Assembly: GCA_028753945.1 (NCBI GenBank)
Contig: JAPNXP010000009.1
Location: 6,200,001 to 6,264,000, forward strand
DNA: 64,000 bases
Direction of reading: 5' to 3'
Source of the DNA: Hexactinellida sp. DTS-2022
Taxonomy: Eukaryota > Porifera > Hexactinellida
A program made the translations under genes and the position numbers. Positions within the stretch are counted from its first letter, which is position 1. Every line of letters begins with the position of its first letter. The notes below the pieces were generated by a model. It worked only from the letters and a program-made list of their open reading frames with translations. It did no database searches and was not told where the DNA came from. This document shows positions 19,353 to 30,032 of the stretch, piece by piece.

Positions 19353-22300
19353 ATGTTTACCAGATTTTCTGTTTGGGCTACTCTCATCTGCTCCACAGCC
19401 TTCATTATAGGTAACGTTAATTCAAAAATATTAATATTAAGATCTTTTATTTATCGGCTAACACATTTTCAATAAAATCCCTGCTTCGCAAAGGTGAATT
19501 TTAATATTTAAATGAAAATACATCAGGAAAAGGTATTGGCCGCTAATAATTATTCCTAAATAAATCGATGAATTTATTGATAGGTTGGACTTGGTTTCGT
19601 TCAAGAAGACGCGCTTCTAAGCAGATCGACAATTCTGTCCCTCCCTCTGAGCCCCCTGACCCTACTCCCCCTTCAGAGGAGGTGCGAGCAAAGCCTGAGT
19701 TGTACGTCGATAATACCAGTGCTACAACACAGCATCTGCAGCATGAAGGGATGGACGTGTACGTGATATCTAGCCTGGCTGAGTGCGAAGAAATCCTATC
19801 CAGCATTCCCAGGAGCAACCTGTCTCTGTTGGGGTTCGACTGTGAATGGTCTCAGCGCTACCATTTGGACGAAATAATGCCTGCTTTCATTTACCCAGTT
19901 GCTTTAGTGCAAATAGCTACTATTGATTCCAGATGTTACTTGATTAGACTGTCTGAGATGGATAACCAAATTCCTCAATCACTTATCGATATAATACAGG
20001 ATGAAAAGTAGTTAACTCATGACTCACTAATATCATTGAATTTATTTTACGTATATAATTATTCCTAGGTGTCTTAAATTCGGTGTCGGATCACTTAATG
20101 ACTTGAATCGTTTGAAGAACCATTATTTCATACACCCGAGAGGCTCTGTGGACCTGAGGCACCTGGCACACAACAGAATGTTAAGGTAATCGTAATCCTA
20201 ATTTGTTGTGACTGAAACATAATATTTGCATAATTTAGAACAAATTTGTAATTTTTCCTCATTTCTGTATGTACATATTTGAAATAATGTTGGTGCATTA
20301 ATCATAGTGAAACCAGAACACTATACATACTGCCTACGTTAATTTTATAATTTATATTGCTGTTGGCTGCCCATTGGAGTTATCAAAATGGATTTAAAAG
20401 CGTTTCGTTATTTTATATTTCTTGTTTTCCTCTTCAATGCCGTATCCTCTCAGAAGGAGGATATTTACATCGCCGGCATCTATCCGGCTACTGGTGGTTG
20501 GTCTGCTCCTAATATTCCTATTTCCGTGCGTCTTGCTCTCGAGCACATCAACAATAACAACATCCTGCCTGGGTATGAACTAAAGATAGACCTTGAGAAC
20601 AGTCAATGCAAGAATACGATTGGACTCAGTAAGCTGTTCCACTTTATTCAGAATACCAATCACACGTACGTGTCGCTATTCGGAGACGGTTGTTCCGTGG
20701 TCACAGGTGCTGTGGCTGAGATTAGCCACTTGTATGGCCTCGTGGCTGTTGCATTCGCCTCCACTTCTCCTTCCCTCGCGAATACTGACAGATACCCCAC
20801 GCTGATTCGCAGCCGTCCCTCTGACTCCAGTACGATACCCGCTAGACTGCACCTTATAACGGAGCACAAGTGGAGACGGATAGCGATCATAAACCAGCAG
20901 GAAGACCTCTTTGTATCCACGAGCCACGAGCTGCAGAAACTGCTCAACAAGGATAGCGTGCATTACCGTGTGGAGATAATTGATCCGAAGGGACCAGACC
21001 TTCTTCTGCAGCTCCAGGCGGCACTGGCGCTGATAGAGAAGGAAGGCTATCGCATTATAGTCGCCAACATGTACCAGAATGTAGCTGTGAAATTGCTGTG
21101 TGTTATGAAGTCTTCGGGCTTACGCCCCCCTCTCGTCACGTGGATATTTCCAGGTTGGTACACGGACGGTTGGTTCGAAACTCCCATTGAACTGGACAAT
21201 ATAACTTGTACGCCAGATGATATAAAGAAGATATCCAATGGGGCGCTTGCTTTCTACGCAGGGCCGAGGTTCATGGATTTCCACTCGGACAAAAGCACGA
21301 CTGTATCTGGATATACAGCTGAGGAGCTTTTCATTATGTACACCGAAAAGGTTGAGAAAGAATCCAATGTTTCGCCTAACCCAACTTTCATGGAAACTGC
21401 ATACGCATACGACTCTATGTGGATGATCGCACTTGGACTGAACAAGACTGGTATTGAACACGACCTCACTAACCACCCTCTTGTATTCGCTAAGGATTTA
21501 TATACGAATATTACAGCCCTTGAGTTTAGGGGGTGGAGCGGTGAGATTTCATTTCTCGGACACCAGAGGGTGGAAAGGAGAGTCCAGCTGCTGGAGTTTG
21601 TTAATGGGAAACTCGAATATCGGTGTCTCTACGATAATGTCCCTATCCATGAATCTGAGTATAGCAATACGGGTACAATTACATATGAGACTCTCTATCC
21701 CTTTAAAGTGTGGAATCCTGAAAAGGCTTCTGATGGAATCGAAGTTTATTACATTCATATTGTGATTATAGCTGTGGTCTTTCTCTTGGCCGTTATATCT
21801 TCTATTTACGTAAGTATATTGATTGTGTTGATCCTGGTTGGCATAGCTAAGAAGCTGAAGGTGGTAACCACTTCTCAGCCATGGATAACTGTTATGATTT
21901 CGGTATTCATTTTGGCTGTTCTCTTCGTGGTTGATGGTCGTATCCTGGGCATCGGCGATAAACAGAACTATCAGGCTTGTTACTTGGTCTGCCACTTGCG
22001 GATCTGGCTGGGGAGTGTGTGGGTGAGTACCACATTCGGTGGCATTCTGGTGAAGTCTCTCAGATACTATATCATTGCTATAAAGAAGCGATTTGAATAC
22101 AAACGCGAATTAAGCACGAAAATCTTGCTGACATTCCCTTTATTTCTCGTTATGATCGACACAGTATTTGTATTGATTCTGAGGGTTGTTCAGCCTGTCA
22201 CATTTATGCTCAAAGAGGTCCCATCGGGAAGAATAAGTCCGCCTATTTACCAGATAAGTGAATGTGCAACAGAAATGGGAGACGGATACATTCCCATTCT

Positions 22301-25300
22301 GATTGTCCTGGTTGTGTTCAAGGCCTTGCTAATCCTTCTGAGTGTAATCATGGCTTATAATATAAGGAATATAATTAAAAAGAACCAACGTTTCTCTGCG
22401 ATAATCTCCTGGGTCTCTTACAACGGGACTGTGTTTGTAATAACTGTATGTCTCATTTATTCCTTCGTAACTGACGTTAACGCTAAATATGTTCTCTGCG
22501 CGGCCGCTATTCTGCTTGGCGGAGTTATCACTGCCTCTGTAGTAGCAGCACCCACGCTGCACTACATGCGAACCGACCCGAATGATACCAATGGTGTTCT
22601 TGCTGGGGCGACTGATTCATTTCCGGAAAATACAGATTCATTGCAGATGCGTATCCAGGCTCTGGAGAGGGACAAGAACGCTCTGGAAATGAGACTAACG
22701 AAGAGACTAAGCAAGTCGTATTCCAACTGTCACAAGGAGCATGATGCTCTATTTAATGAAACAATCCTTGATCAATCATTATGAATACTTCTTGTCTCCC
22801 TCCCCCTTCTTTTGAATTGAACTAATTCTTTATTATTTGTATACTTATATATTCACTATGTTCTAGTTATGTTGTTTGTTAATTTTAATTCCTATTTTAT
22901 GTGTTTTATTTTTTAGTCAACGAATCGGTTTACAGGGTCTAAGCAAGTATTTTCTTGGGATTGATTTGAACAAAGATGAGCTCTTACAATGCAGTAATTG
23001 GCAATGTCCCAACCTCTCAATCGAGCAGGTATAATTACTTCTTCAGAGTAACAAATAGCAATTAATTGACTGTATATAGATAATGTACGCTTCAATGGAT
23101 GCTAAAGTATCTCTCAGTATTCTTCTGTCGATTCTACGAATCATTTGCAGAGAGCGTTCCATCCCAGAAGCAATACACTATTATGGCCTCGGCGCACCTT
23201 CAGGTCTTATTGATCTGATATTCGACATTTGCGATCCATTCATTGATGTTCCTTTCGCGGGCCAGCGCAGCAAGCCTCTCCAGCTGGCACCCAATTACAC
23301 TGGTAGTAACCACTCTGTTAGGACCAGAAATATAAATAGGAATAGGAACAGTAGAATGGGATTACCATTGAAAGTTAAACACAGTATTAACATGATCACT
23401 TAAAACACCGTACAAGCTTTGCACTTACGCTCCTCACTTGCATTAATGTTATAAATTGGTTTTCAAATGTATATACGTATCTAGGTTGTTATTACTTATA
23501 TTATATGTGTCTTCTGCCATAGTTCGTATAATTATATGAATCATAGCTGTTCTATCAGATAGCATAGCTTAAACGAATGGCTACATCTACCAGTTCACTC
23601 CTACCATTAGAACTGATTGACAAATGCATTGGCTCTAAGATACATATACTTTTGAAGAACGACAAAGAGATTGTAGGAACGCTGCTCGGGTTTGATGACT
23701 TCGTTAATATGGTGCTAGAAGATGTGACGGAGTATGAGATGACGTCAGAGGGGAGACGTATCACAATGTTGGAACAGATTCTGCTTAACGGCAATAGCAT
23801 AACGATGATGATACCTGGAGGAGAGGGGCCTTCTGTTCAAAGCTAGGTTTATGTTACAGCACTAGTTCCGTTCTGATATTTGTTCTAATATAACTTGAAT
23901 TTATTCTCTATTTCAATTGCTAAAATTATTGAGAACAAATGCATTAGTATTCATTAGCATTTAAGTTTCTTGTCTCGTACAATGTCTGAGCTCCTTGAGT
24001 CTACCGCTAGTGACCTACATTCGTATCTGCTGCAGCCTATAACTTACCTGTACCAGCTGAATGGCAGTCTGGAGAGACGTGTCGTTGGAGAGTTGGAGAA
24101 GCATTAACTGCCAAAAGATAAAATAGAAATATAGCCAGTAACATTGCAACGGTTGATCCCGCATTCAATAGAGAGTTGCAGAAGGCAATGGAAAATAAGT
24201 TCGTAAACAATAACGTTTGCGGAATTGAGGAAAAAATTAACGAATTCTGCGCTAAAACTGAGCTAGAAAGGAAATCTCATCTCCTGAGCTCTCTAAAGAG
24301 CTGGAACAAAGAATTAACTGAATATTGTGATAAAATTAAAGAAAAAATCAGAATCGACCACAAAGCATCTGTTGATATTTATGAATCAGTGAAAAACCAT
24401 CCAAGTTTCAAGTGACTTTACTATTTATTCTATTTCCTTTATCCAATTACAAACATCTGGTGACTATTAATAAACTTCATTTAATTCGTTAATTGAGCGA
24501 GCGTTTGGACCAAAATAAGAAATATCATATAATGCTATGGAAATACTAATAAAACGGATAGTTTGCAATAGAGTAACATAATTTATAAGTCTACAACTTA
24601 GGATCGAAGAAACCTAACTCGGCCTTTGTTACCCGTAAGAGAGCCTTATATGAAAACTGTCGTTTGTTGGCTCCAGATAACGAGCTCCTGTCTCTAATCG
24701 ATAGAAGAAAAGCGAATTGGTACTTTGAGAGAGATCTAGCTGGTTAGTTACCATAAAGTGTATTGAAATTTATTTATAATCAATCTTGTTGTATAGAGCT
24801 AGTAAGCGAGGAACCCTATGTGGTGAGGTTAAAGTTTGAGCCAAAAACCCGCCCTGAAAAGGGAAATCTTGACAAACAATACTACCAAGCTGAGAAACAA
24901 AATATATGCGTTGTTTGCGGTTCAAAAGATGGCAATGGAATTAGAAAAAAGATTGTACCTTCTGAATACAGAAAGTAAGTTTAATAATGATAGTATAATT
25001 TGTTGTTAATAATATTTTAATATTCTAAACACGAGGACAGTTCTTTTCAATTTGTTTCTGAGCTTTAGGCGACCATAGCTTTAGTATTTCGGCGGGTCCA
25101 TTTCTCCACAGATTAAACATGAATGTTGGCTCCAGGTTTTCTACCGCATGCACCCATCCCCTGGGGAGATAGAGCACCTCTCCTGCACGCAAGGTTACCT
25201 GGATTGGGTTTGCATTCTCGAAGAGCGGAAATTTTGTTTTATCAGGAGTACCCAAGGTCCCTAGGGCACTACTCCATTCCAATGAACCCTTCATGTTGAC

Positions 25301-28279
25301 AAGGTATAGGAAATGGTGATCTTGTGGTGAGAATAGCGTCCACCTCTTGCTCCCAATGATCTGATAAACAAAATTATCTTTTGAGTCAAAATGTCCTTGT
25401 GTGTATGTGCCAGGCATTCCCATCCAAACTGACGGAGTTAGAAAACAGTTTTCAGTATCTCCGTAGAATGGAGGGTACCCGATCTCCTGGTCGAATTCCT
25501 GTGCTGAGATTAGTCCCTTCTTTGCAAAGTAGACCAGCTCTTCCTCCTCCCTCGCTTCTCTAAGACCGGTTGCTATGTCTACAAAGTCTTTGATGGACAT
25601 CTTCACACGATTGATGAGTTTCTTCCCAGAAGCAGTCTTCTCTTCTGTGTAGTTTCCCTGCCTCACATCTCCGAACTGCAAGTGTCCGTACTTTGACCTG
25701 ATATGCTCCCAGCTCCACTCGCTCAGCACGTCTTGGCTAATCATGTCTGTGAACACTACAGGAAGGCCGACAGGGCCGATGTAGTTACTGAACACTTCAG
25801 GACTCGGTGTTTGCATTCGCACAATTAGCTTTATTCGCGGCAAGAGGGCACTCGCTCTTAGCAGAGTGTCCAGCGAGTCGGCACTGCTCTCTCTCCATCT
25901 CCGCAGCTGACTAAGATCAATGTCTCTATACAGGGGCGGGGTGTGTGGGTCGTAGGGCTCTTGTGCGCTAGGCTCAGCTAGATCGACTTGTATGTAGTAG
26001 GGTAGAAGATTGGTATAATAGTATAGCAGGATCAATAGCTGGATGACAACAGCAATACAGAAACACAAAAGGAGGAATAGTTTCATTATTATTTCTTACA
26101 AGTTATTTACTTACGAATGGATAACTTATTTACTTATCTAGTGATTATGGAACAATATCAACAATGAACTGTTTCAAACTAAAACTTGTTATGCAAATTA
26201 TGAACTAGTTTTATGTGTAAAATGGTAGTAGCCAATAACCAATAGGAATTGGTAGAAGGAGAAATCAGGCCAGTACACTTTCTCGAATACAAGGAGCGAG
26301 TTGCTGGCTTGCCATAACAGGAAGCTGGACAGCCTCCGCTCGCCAGAGGTTCGAAATACAAGGGACGGCTCCGGACTGGGACTCGTGTACAGGTTATCAC
26401 TAATGTCAGACTCTGTTACTTCTTTCGTTTCAATCAGCCTTAGCGAGTTCACTATTTCTTCAGTCGACAGATAGGCTACACATATGTTGAGTATGAATTT
26501 AGTGTTTCTCTTCGAGTCTTCTTGCACGCTGTGTATTATAGCCCGCAAGTCCTGAGGGAGAGCTGACAGCTTCCCTATAGCTCTTATCCTAGCTCCGGTC
26601 CGTATAAGGGAATCTCTGTGCGATAGCATCTCCTGGAACTTCTCTCTCGCTAGCTGCATGAGACCGTCTACCTCCTCTTTTGGTCTGTTCCAAGTTTGAA
26701 AATAATAAGATATTATTTCTATATTTTTAATATTGGGCCTTTCGAACGTTTTATAGCGAAAAACTCCCCCAAATTAGACACCCAGCCTACCTATGCCCCG
26801 CTTTTTAACCATTTTATAATACAAAAAGGATTGGATCTCACAAATTGATTAAATCCCCCCCCCCCCCCCCCCCCCCCCCTTTGGAAGTTTATTTAGCATT
26901 TGAACGGCCCTGTTAGCTTTTACCTGTTAAAGTTTTCAAGGCTGAAAGCGTATACAGTTGTTTCCTTGATTCCCAGTGCAATACACCACCTAACCACATC
27001 AACCATTTTATCAAATCCAGCTCTATGTCCAAGTGTGACGTCACCAAGTCTGTTCTTCCTTGCGAACCTTCTATTGCCGTCCATAATGATTGCGATATGG
27101 CCAGGAATACTCGTTGAGGGTAGGAATAACCATAGTAAATACATTATATACTTTGGGAGTATTTTTGTTAATTTACTTAGGATGTTCCACATTTTCTAAT
27201 TCTATGTTGTTGCTAGTTCTATTCATTCCTTTGTGTGACCTGTTTGTCTGAGCAGTTTTCTATTCATTTGGTTAGTCAACAAGACTAATGGATGATAAAA
27301 CAATTTACATCTCTTACGAAAAGTTGGAACCATATCTGAAAATACCGAGATACTTTTCAAATTATTCTTACTACGTATTTCACATTGTTATCTGTTGGTA
27401 TATATTGTATTACGTACTGATCTGACAGGCTGTTTGCTCTTTTACACAAGTATAGGCTATCTCTTACATGCTATGGATATATCTAGTTACCATCTAACTC
27501 ATTTGACATTACAGTAGGTACAACTGCTTGATTTTATAAGCCGCTCAGAATTATTAGTCAAAACTGAATTCTAGTAGCCGAGCACTGAGCTTATATAAAT
27601 TATCCCACTTAATACAACTGATCTTATTAGATATTTCCCTCTGGAACACAAGAGCTACAAGTCCCATGATAACCTGCTACTCTGCAGCTCTTGCCACCTA
27701 GTAACATCCCTCAGCGAAGATGTCTTGAAAGCACAAATCGCGAATGAGTATAATTCGCCCATCGCCACGGGTGCATCGAAACAGAATACTGAGCCTACTC
27801 TATTCAGAGTTAAGAACGCTGCCAGGTATGCCATATATTTATTTAATTATTATCTATATCAATTGTCTTTGTATTCAGAGCACTGGCGCAGTCTAAGAAC
27901 ACGCTCCCTGAAGAAAGGGCGGCCCAGTACAGGGAAGTTCTAAGAGATTTCTACCAGGTAGAAGAGTTGGGGGAGGATCTCATTCGTGCAGCAGCAAAGA
28001 TTGACCCGAAGTGAGTATAATTGTGTATAGATAATGATATTTTATTTAGTGGTTTGTAGTCAGTTGAAGCTGACTGCAAACCATTTTCTATTCCAAAGGA
28101 ACGAGAATCCAAACTACAAACCTCATGGGGAGAAGGTCGTTGAGCAGGTCATAGCGAATGGAGAGTTGCTGCAGTTTCAAATGCGATGGAGGGAGCACTT
28201 CCTTAAGACAATGAAACCTCAGTTCTTACCAGAGATGTGGTCCGCGACTCACAACCCAAATAAGGATCAATATTTCTAG
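19353..28279 (+). CDS. EXD2: 3'-5' exonuclease EXD2, ten exons, host of five nested genes
   Basis: Exons: 19353-19410, 19584-20007, 20069-20185, 22917-23028, 23080-23383, 24602-24742, 24797-24974, 27631-27825, 27879-28010 and 28099-28279. All join in frame to 613 residues; human EXD2 is about 621. Exon 1 encodes a hydrophobic anchor, followed by WFRSRRRAS, as in the mitochondrial outer-membrane anchor of EXD2. The DEDDy exonuclease core has FDCEW (D105, E107), [17 protein letters not shown] and YASMD. The C-terminal half has [39 protein letters not shown] and [19 protein letters not shown], matching EXD2's zinc/HNH-like region. EXD2 acts in DNA end resection and mitochondrial RNA/DNA metabolism. 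Short introns are 51-173 bp; three long introns (20186-22916, 23384-24601, 24975-27630) contain other genes. The 23383 donor is less certain than 23350; both keep frame. Confidence 0.88.
20388..22784 (+). CDS. GABA-B-type class C G-protein-coupled receptor, nested in an EXD2 intron
   Basis: Single exon, 798 residues, lying wholly inside the third EXD2 intron on the same strand. A signal peptide (~1-21) precedes a periplasmic-binding-protein-like ligand domain. That domain begins [13 protein letters not shown] and has [18 protein letters not shown], the layout of GABA-B receptor ectodomains. There is no cysteine-rich domain before the membrane region, which fits GABA-B rather than mGluR. Seven hydrophobic segments follow (~450-725), then a short tail with a heptad-like helix ([19 protein letters not shown]) comparable to the GABA-B dimerisation coiled coil. 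Ligand identity cannot be predicted; early animals carry many such receptors. It should have its own promoter in 20186-20387. Confidence 0.88.
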   Translation: MDLKAFRYFIFLVFLFNAVSSQKEDIYIAGIYPATGGWSAPNIPISVRLALEHINNNNILPGYELKIDLENSQCKNTIGLSKLFHFIQNTNHTYVSLFGDGCSVVTGAVAEISHLYGLVAVAFASTSPSLANTDRYPTLIRSRPSDSSTIPARLHLITEHKWRRIAIINQQEDLFVSTSHELQKLLNKDSVHYRVEIIDPKGPDLLLQLQAALALIEKEGYRIIVANMYQNVAVKLLCVMKSSGLRPPLVTWIFPGWYTDGWFETPIELDNITCTPDDIKKISNGALAFYAGPRFMDFHSDKSTTVSGYTAEELFIMYTEKVEKESNVSPNPTFMETAYAYDSMWMIALGLNKTGIEHDLTNHPLVFAKDLYTNITALEFRGWSGEISFLGHQRVERRVQLLEFVNGKLEYRCLYDNVPIHESEYSNTGTITYETLYPFKVWNPEKASDGIEVYYIHIVIIAVVFLLAVISSIYVSILIVLILVGIAKKLKVVTTSQPWITVMISVFILAVLFVVDGRILGIGDKQNYQACYLVCHLRIWLGSVWVSTTFGGILVKSLRYYIIAIKKRFEYKRELSTKILLTFPLFLVMIDTVFVLILRVVQPVTFMLKEVPSGRISPPIYQISECATEMGDGYIPILIVLVVFKALLILLSVIMAYNIRNIIKKNQRFSAIISWVSYNGTVFVITVCLIYSFVTDVNAKYVLCAAAILLGGVITASVVAAPTLHYMRTDPNDTNGVLAGATDSFPENTDSLQMRIQALERDKNALEMRLTKRLSKSYSNCHKEHDALFNETILDQSL
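23577..23846 (+). CDS. LSM5: U6 snRNA-associated Sm-like protein LSM5, nested in an EXD2 intron
   Basis: Single exon, 89 residues, nearly identical in its core to human LSM5. Sm1 contains [21 protein letters not shown] and [17 protein letters not shown]; Sm2 contains [23 protein letters not shown]5 is a subunit of the LSM2-8 ring on U6 snRNA in splicing and the LSM1-7 ring in mRNA decay. The gene sits in the EXD2 intron 23384-24601 on the same strand, so it must use a separate promoter and end before the next EXD2 exon. Confidence 0.96.
   Translation: MATSTSSLLPLELIDKCIGSKIHILLKNDKEIVGTLLGFDDFVNMVLEDVTEYEMTSEGRRITMLEQILLNGNSITMMIPGGEGPSVQS
23982..24415 (+). CDS. Small helical protein of unknown family, nested in an EXD2 intron
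   Basis: A short frame begins at ATG 23982 ([19 protein letters not shown]). A second, in another frame, runs to TGA 24413-24415 and is helical and charged ([21 protein letters not shown]). A 56-bp intron 24079-24134 would join them in frame to 125 residues. That size suits this genome, but the donor (GTGTCG) is weak, so exon 1 is uncertain. An AATAAA 54 bp after the stop supports a real, separately terminated transcript. The helical composition resembles small subunits of coiled-coil complexes (BLOC/BORC-like), but I recognise no family. Confidence 0.45.
24469..24474 (+). terminator. Possible poly(A) signal of the nested small gene
   Basis: AATAAA within the EXD2 intron, 54 bp after the stop of the small helical protein and about 130 bp before the next EXD2 exon. 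Confidence 0.5.
25025..26086 (-). CDS. Membrane-anchored JmjC (cupin_8) oxygenase, antisense in an EXD2 intron
   Basis: Single exon of 353 residues on the minus strand. A strongly hydrophobic N-terminus (~3-30) is a signal anchor, so the protein is probably a type II secretory-pathway protein. The rest is a JmjC/cupin_8 domain. It has the iron-binding pair HFD in [21 protein letters not shown] and the distal His in [13 protein letters not shown], and the 2-oxoglutarate-binding Lys/Thr region lies around [12 protein letters not shown]. Related enzymes are hydroxylases of proteins or RNA (the FIH/JMJD families). The ER/Golgi anchor recalls JMJD8-like proteins, but I do not claim orthology. It lies entirely within the 2.66-kb EXD2 intron 24975-27630. 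Confidence 0.8.
   Translation of the reverse strand: MKLFLLLCFCIAVVIQLLILLYYYTNLLPYYIQVDLAEPSAQEPYDPHTPPLYRDIDLSQLRRWRESSADSLDTLLRASALLPRIKLIVRMQTPSPEVFSNYIGPVGLPVVFTDMISQDVLSEWSWEHIRSKYGHLQFGDVRQGNYTEEKTASGKKLINRVKMSIKDFVDIATGLREAREEEELVYFAKKGLISAQEFDQEIGYPPFYGDTENCFLTPSVWMGMPGTYTQGHFDSKDNFVYQIIGSKRWTLFSPQDHHFLYLVNMKGSLEWSSALGTLGTPDKTKFPLFENANPIQVTLRAGEVLYLPRGWVHAVENLEPTFMFNLWRNGPAEILKLWSPKAQKQIEKNCPRV
26198..27192 (-). CDS. DHDDS: Cis-prenyltransferase DHDDS (dehydrodolichyl diphosphate synthase subunit)
   Basis: Two minus-strand exons, 27192-26924 and 26684-26198, join in frame to 251 residues across a 239-bp intron. It makes the polyprenyl diphosphate precursor of dolichol, with NgBR/NUS1 in animals, on the ER membrane. 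The signature is complete: [49 protein letters not shown] (the last Arg codon spans the splice), then [30 protein letters not shown] and [12 protein letters not shown]. It ends soon after the core, without the long C-terminal extension of human DHDDS (333 residues). The intron contains a run of 25 C on the plus strand. The gene is nested antisense in EXD2, tandem with the JmjC gene. Confidence 0.93.
26855..26879. repeat. Poly-C homopolymer, 25 bp
   Basis: An uninterrupted run of C on the plus strand (G on the DHDDS sense strand) inside the DHDDS intron. Its length may be affected by sequencing error. Confidence 0.9.
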
Positions 28280-28511
28280 TTGAAGTATGGTTAGATATTC
28301 TATTTATAACTCTTAACAATCTTGCATTGAGATATTTCCGAATTTTATTATTTCTAAGTTTCTGGTTTCTATATTGTCAATATGAATGTATTTTACTTGG
28401 TATTGAATCCATATTTTCAAAGTAGGCCATTACACATGTACCCGCTCAAGTATTTAACCATGATTATCAAATTATTTGTTCTATTTGTTTGAAGGTCTTA
28501 GGATAAATTGA

Positions 28512-29987
28512 ATGTCTATTAACCAAGATGAACCTGATGAGACAACTCGGCTGTTCGCCGGATCACTTGACCCCAAATTCATCCAAAGAAGCGAAGAGAA
28601 GTTTCTCCCCAGCTTTTTGGTGAGCTTAGTGCTGAGTCTACAGGGTCTGATATCTGGCTATGCCATCGGGTATTCTGCCCCGGTACAGGAACATATGCAG
28701 ATATCCGATGGGAATCCTTACGGGATTATGAGCCCTACCATGTTCACAATATTTTCATCATTTTTCAACCTTGGTGCGGCTGCGGGGGCTCTCTCCACTG
28801 TCTTCCTGAGTGACATGATTGGACGCAAAGACACGCTCATTATCAGTCAGGCCACTTGGAGTCTGGGGTTCTTCATGCTCGGGGTCTATCCCAATGCATA
28901 TTTGATGATGGCTGGCCGTATCATAACGGGGATTGGACTAGGGATGTCCACATCAATCACGCCTATGTACATGGGAGAAATAGCGTCTGCGAAGCACCGA
29001 GGAAGGCTGGGCACCCTCTTCCAGCTCATGATTACTATCGGGGTAATGTTGGCATACCTCATAGGAATTCCATCTGCTAGAGTCCCAAACGGTTACCTGT
29101 GGGTGGGACAGGTCGGTCTAGCCATCTCCCTCATGACACTAGTGCTGCTCATCTTCCAATACAGATCTCCAGTCTGGCTCGTGTTCAAGGGCCGCGAGGA
29201 GGAGGCGCTGGTGGCCTTTCGGTTCTTCAGAGGGAGAGGCGCTTCCATCAGAAAGGACATGAAGAATGCTGAGAAGTTGGCTGCTCTGAAATCAGAAAAG
29301 TACAGCTATTCAATTCTCTTCACTAAGCCCTTGTATGTGCCTTTCGTGCTGAGTGTGATGGTGATGATCTTCCAGCAGTTTTCTGGGATCAATGCAGTTG
29401 TCTTTTATTCAACCGACATTCTAAAGGATGCTGTCCCGAATGTGCAAATTGAGATTATCCCATTGCCCGCGGCTTTCGTTCAAATTGTTGTAACATTTGG
29501 TGCTTCCTTTTTCATAGATCGTTTCGGTCGTAAGCTCATGTTGCTAATCGCTAGCTTCGGAATGTGCGCTAGTTCTCTGACTATTGGGACATATTTCATC
29601 CTGGAAGCAAAAGTGTTCCCGAACTGTACCACTCACCCTCCTCACGACGACATTGCTTGCCATATACTGAGCCCGATCGTAGTAATCGCAGTTTGTTTCT
29701 TCTTCGGCTTCTTCTCAATAGCCTGGGGCCCCGTCCCTTGGATATATGCGTCCGAGGTGCTCAACGTTAAACTCAAGAACTGGACAATTGCGTTAGTTAC
29801 ACTAAGCACGTGGATGGCCTCGTTTGTGGTGACACTGGGGTTCCCACTGTACATAACTGTTGTACAGGAATACGGAGGATTCTATACCTTTGCGTGTGTA
29901 AATATCATAGGAATTATATTTATAATATTCTTTCTCAAGGAGACAAAGGGAAAAACACTAGATGAGCTTCAAAATATGTATAGCTAA
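28512..29987 (+). CDS. SLC2/GLUT-family sugar transporter (GLUT6/8-like)
   Basis: Single exon of 491 residues with twelve hydrophobic segments. Sugar-porter motifs are present: GRKD after TM2, GRIITGIGLGMSTSITPMYM(G)E after TM4, the KHRGRLG loop, QQFSGINAVVFYS in TM7, DRFGRK after TM8, GPVPWIYASEV in TM10 and ETKGKTLDELQ after TM12. It is a facilitative hexose (or proton-coupled sugar) transporter, and its compact loops resemble the class III GLUT6/8 group. The N-terminus has acidic residues and ETTRLF, which could serve in endosomal sorting; that is inference. Its 3' flank is duplicated at 39.3 kb. Confidence 0.9.
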   Translation: MSINQDEPDETTRLFAGSLDPKFIQRSEEKFLPSFLVSLVLSLQGLISGYAIGYSAPVQEHMQISDGNPYGIMSPTMFTIFSSFFNLGAAAGALSTVFLSDMIGRKDTLIISQATWSLGFFMLGVYPNAYLMMAGRIITGIGLGMSTSITPMYMGEIASAKHRGRLGTLFQLMITIGVMLAYLIGIPSARVPNGYLWVGQVGLAISLMTLVLLIFQYRSPVWLVFKGREEEALVAFRFFRGRGASIRKDMKNAEKLAALKSEKYSYSILFTKPLYVPFVLSVMVMIFQQFSGINAVVFYSTDILKDAVPNVQIEIIPLPAAFVQIVVTFGASFFIDRFGRKLMLLIASFGMCASSLTIGTYFILEAKVFPNCTTHPPHDDIACHILSPIVVIAVCFFFGFFSIAWGPVPWIYASEVLNVKLKNWTIALVTLSTWMASFVVTLGFPLYITVVQEYGGFYTFACVNIIGIIFIIFFLKETKGKTLDELQNMYS

Positions 29988-30032
29988 GTTTTCATTTGTC
30001 TTTTACGAATACTGCAGCTTTTACATGTAATT

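Noticed and set aside
23080-23403. EXD2 ending at the TAA at 23401-23403 as a short exonuclease
   Set aside because: The missing C-terminal half is found downstream in frame-compatible exons that match EXD2 to its end, so the TAA is best read as lying in an intron.
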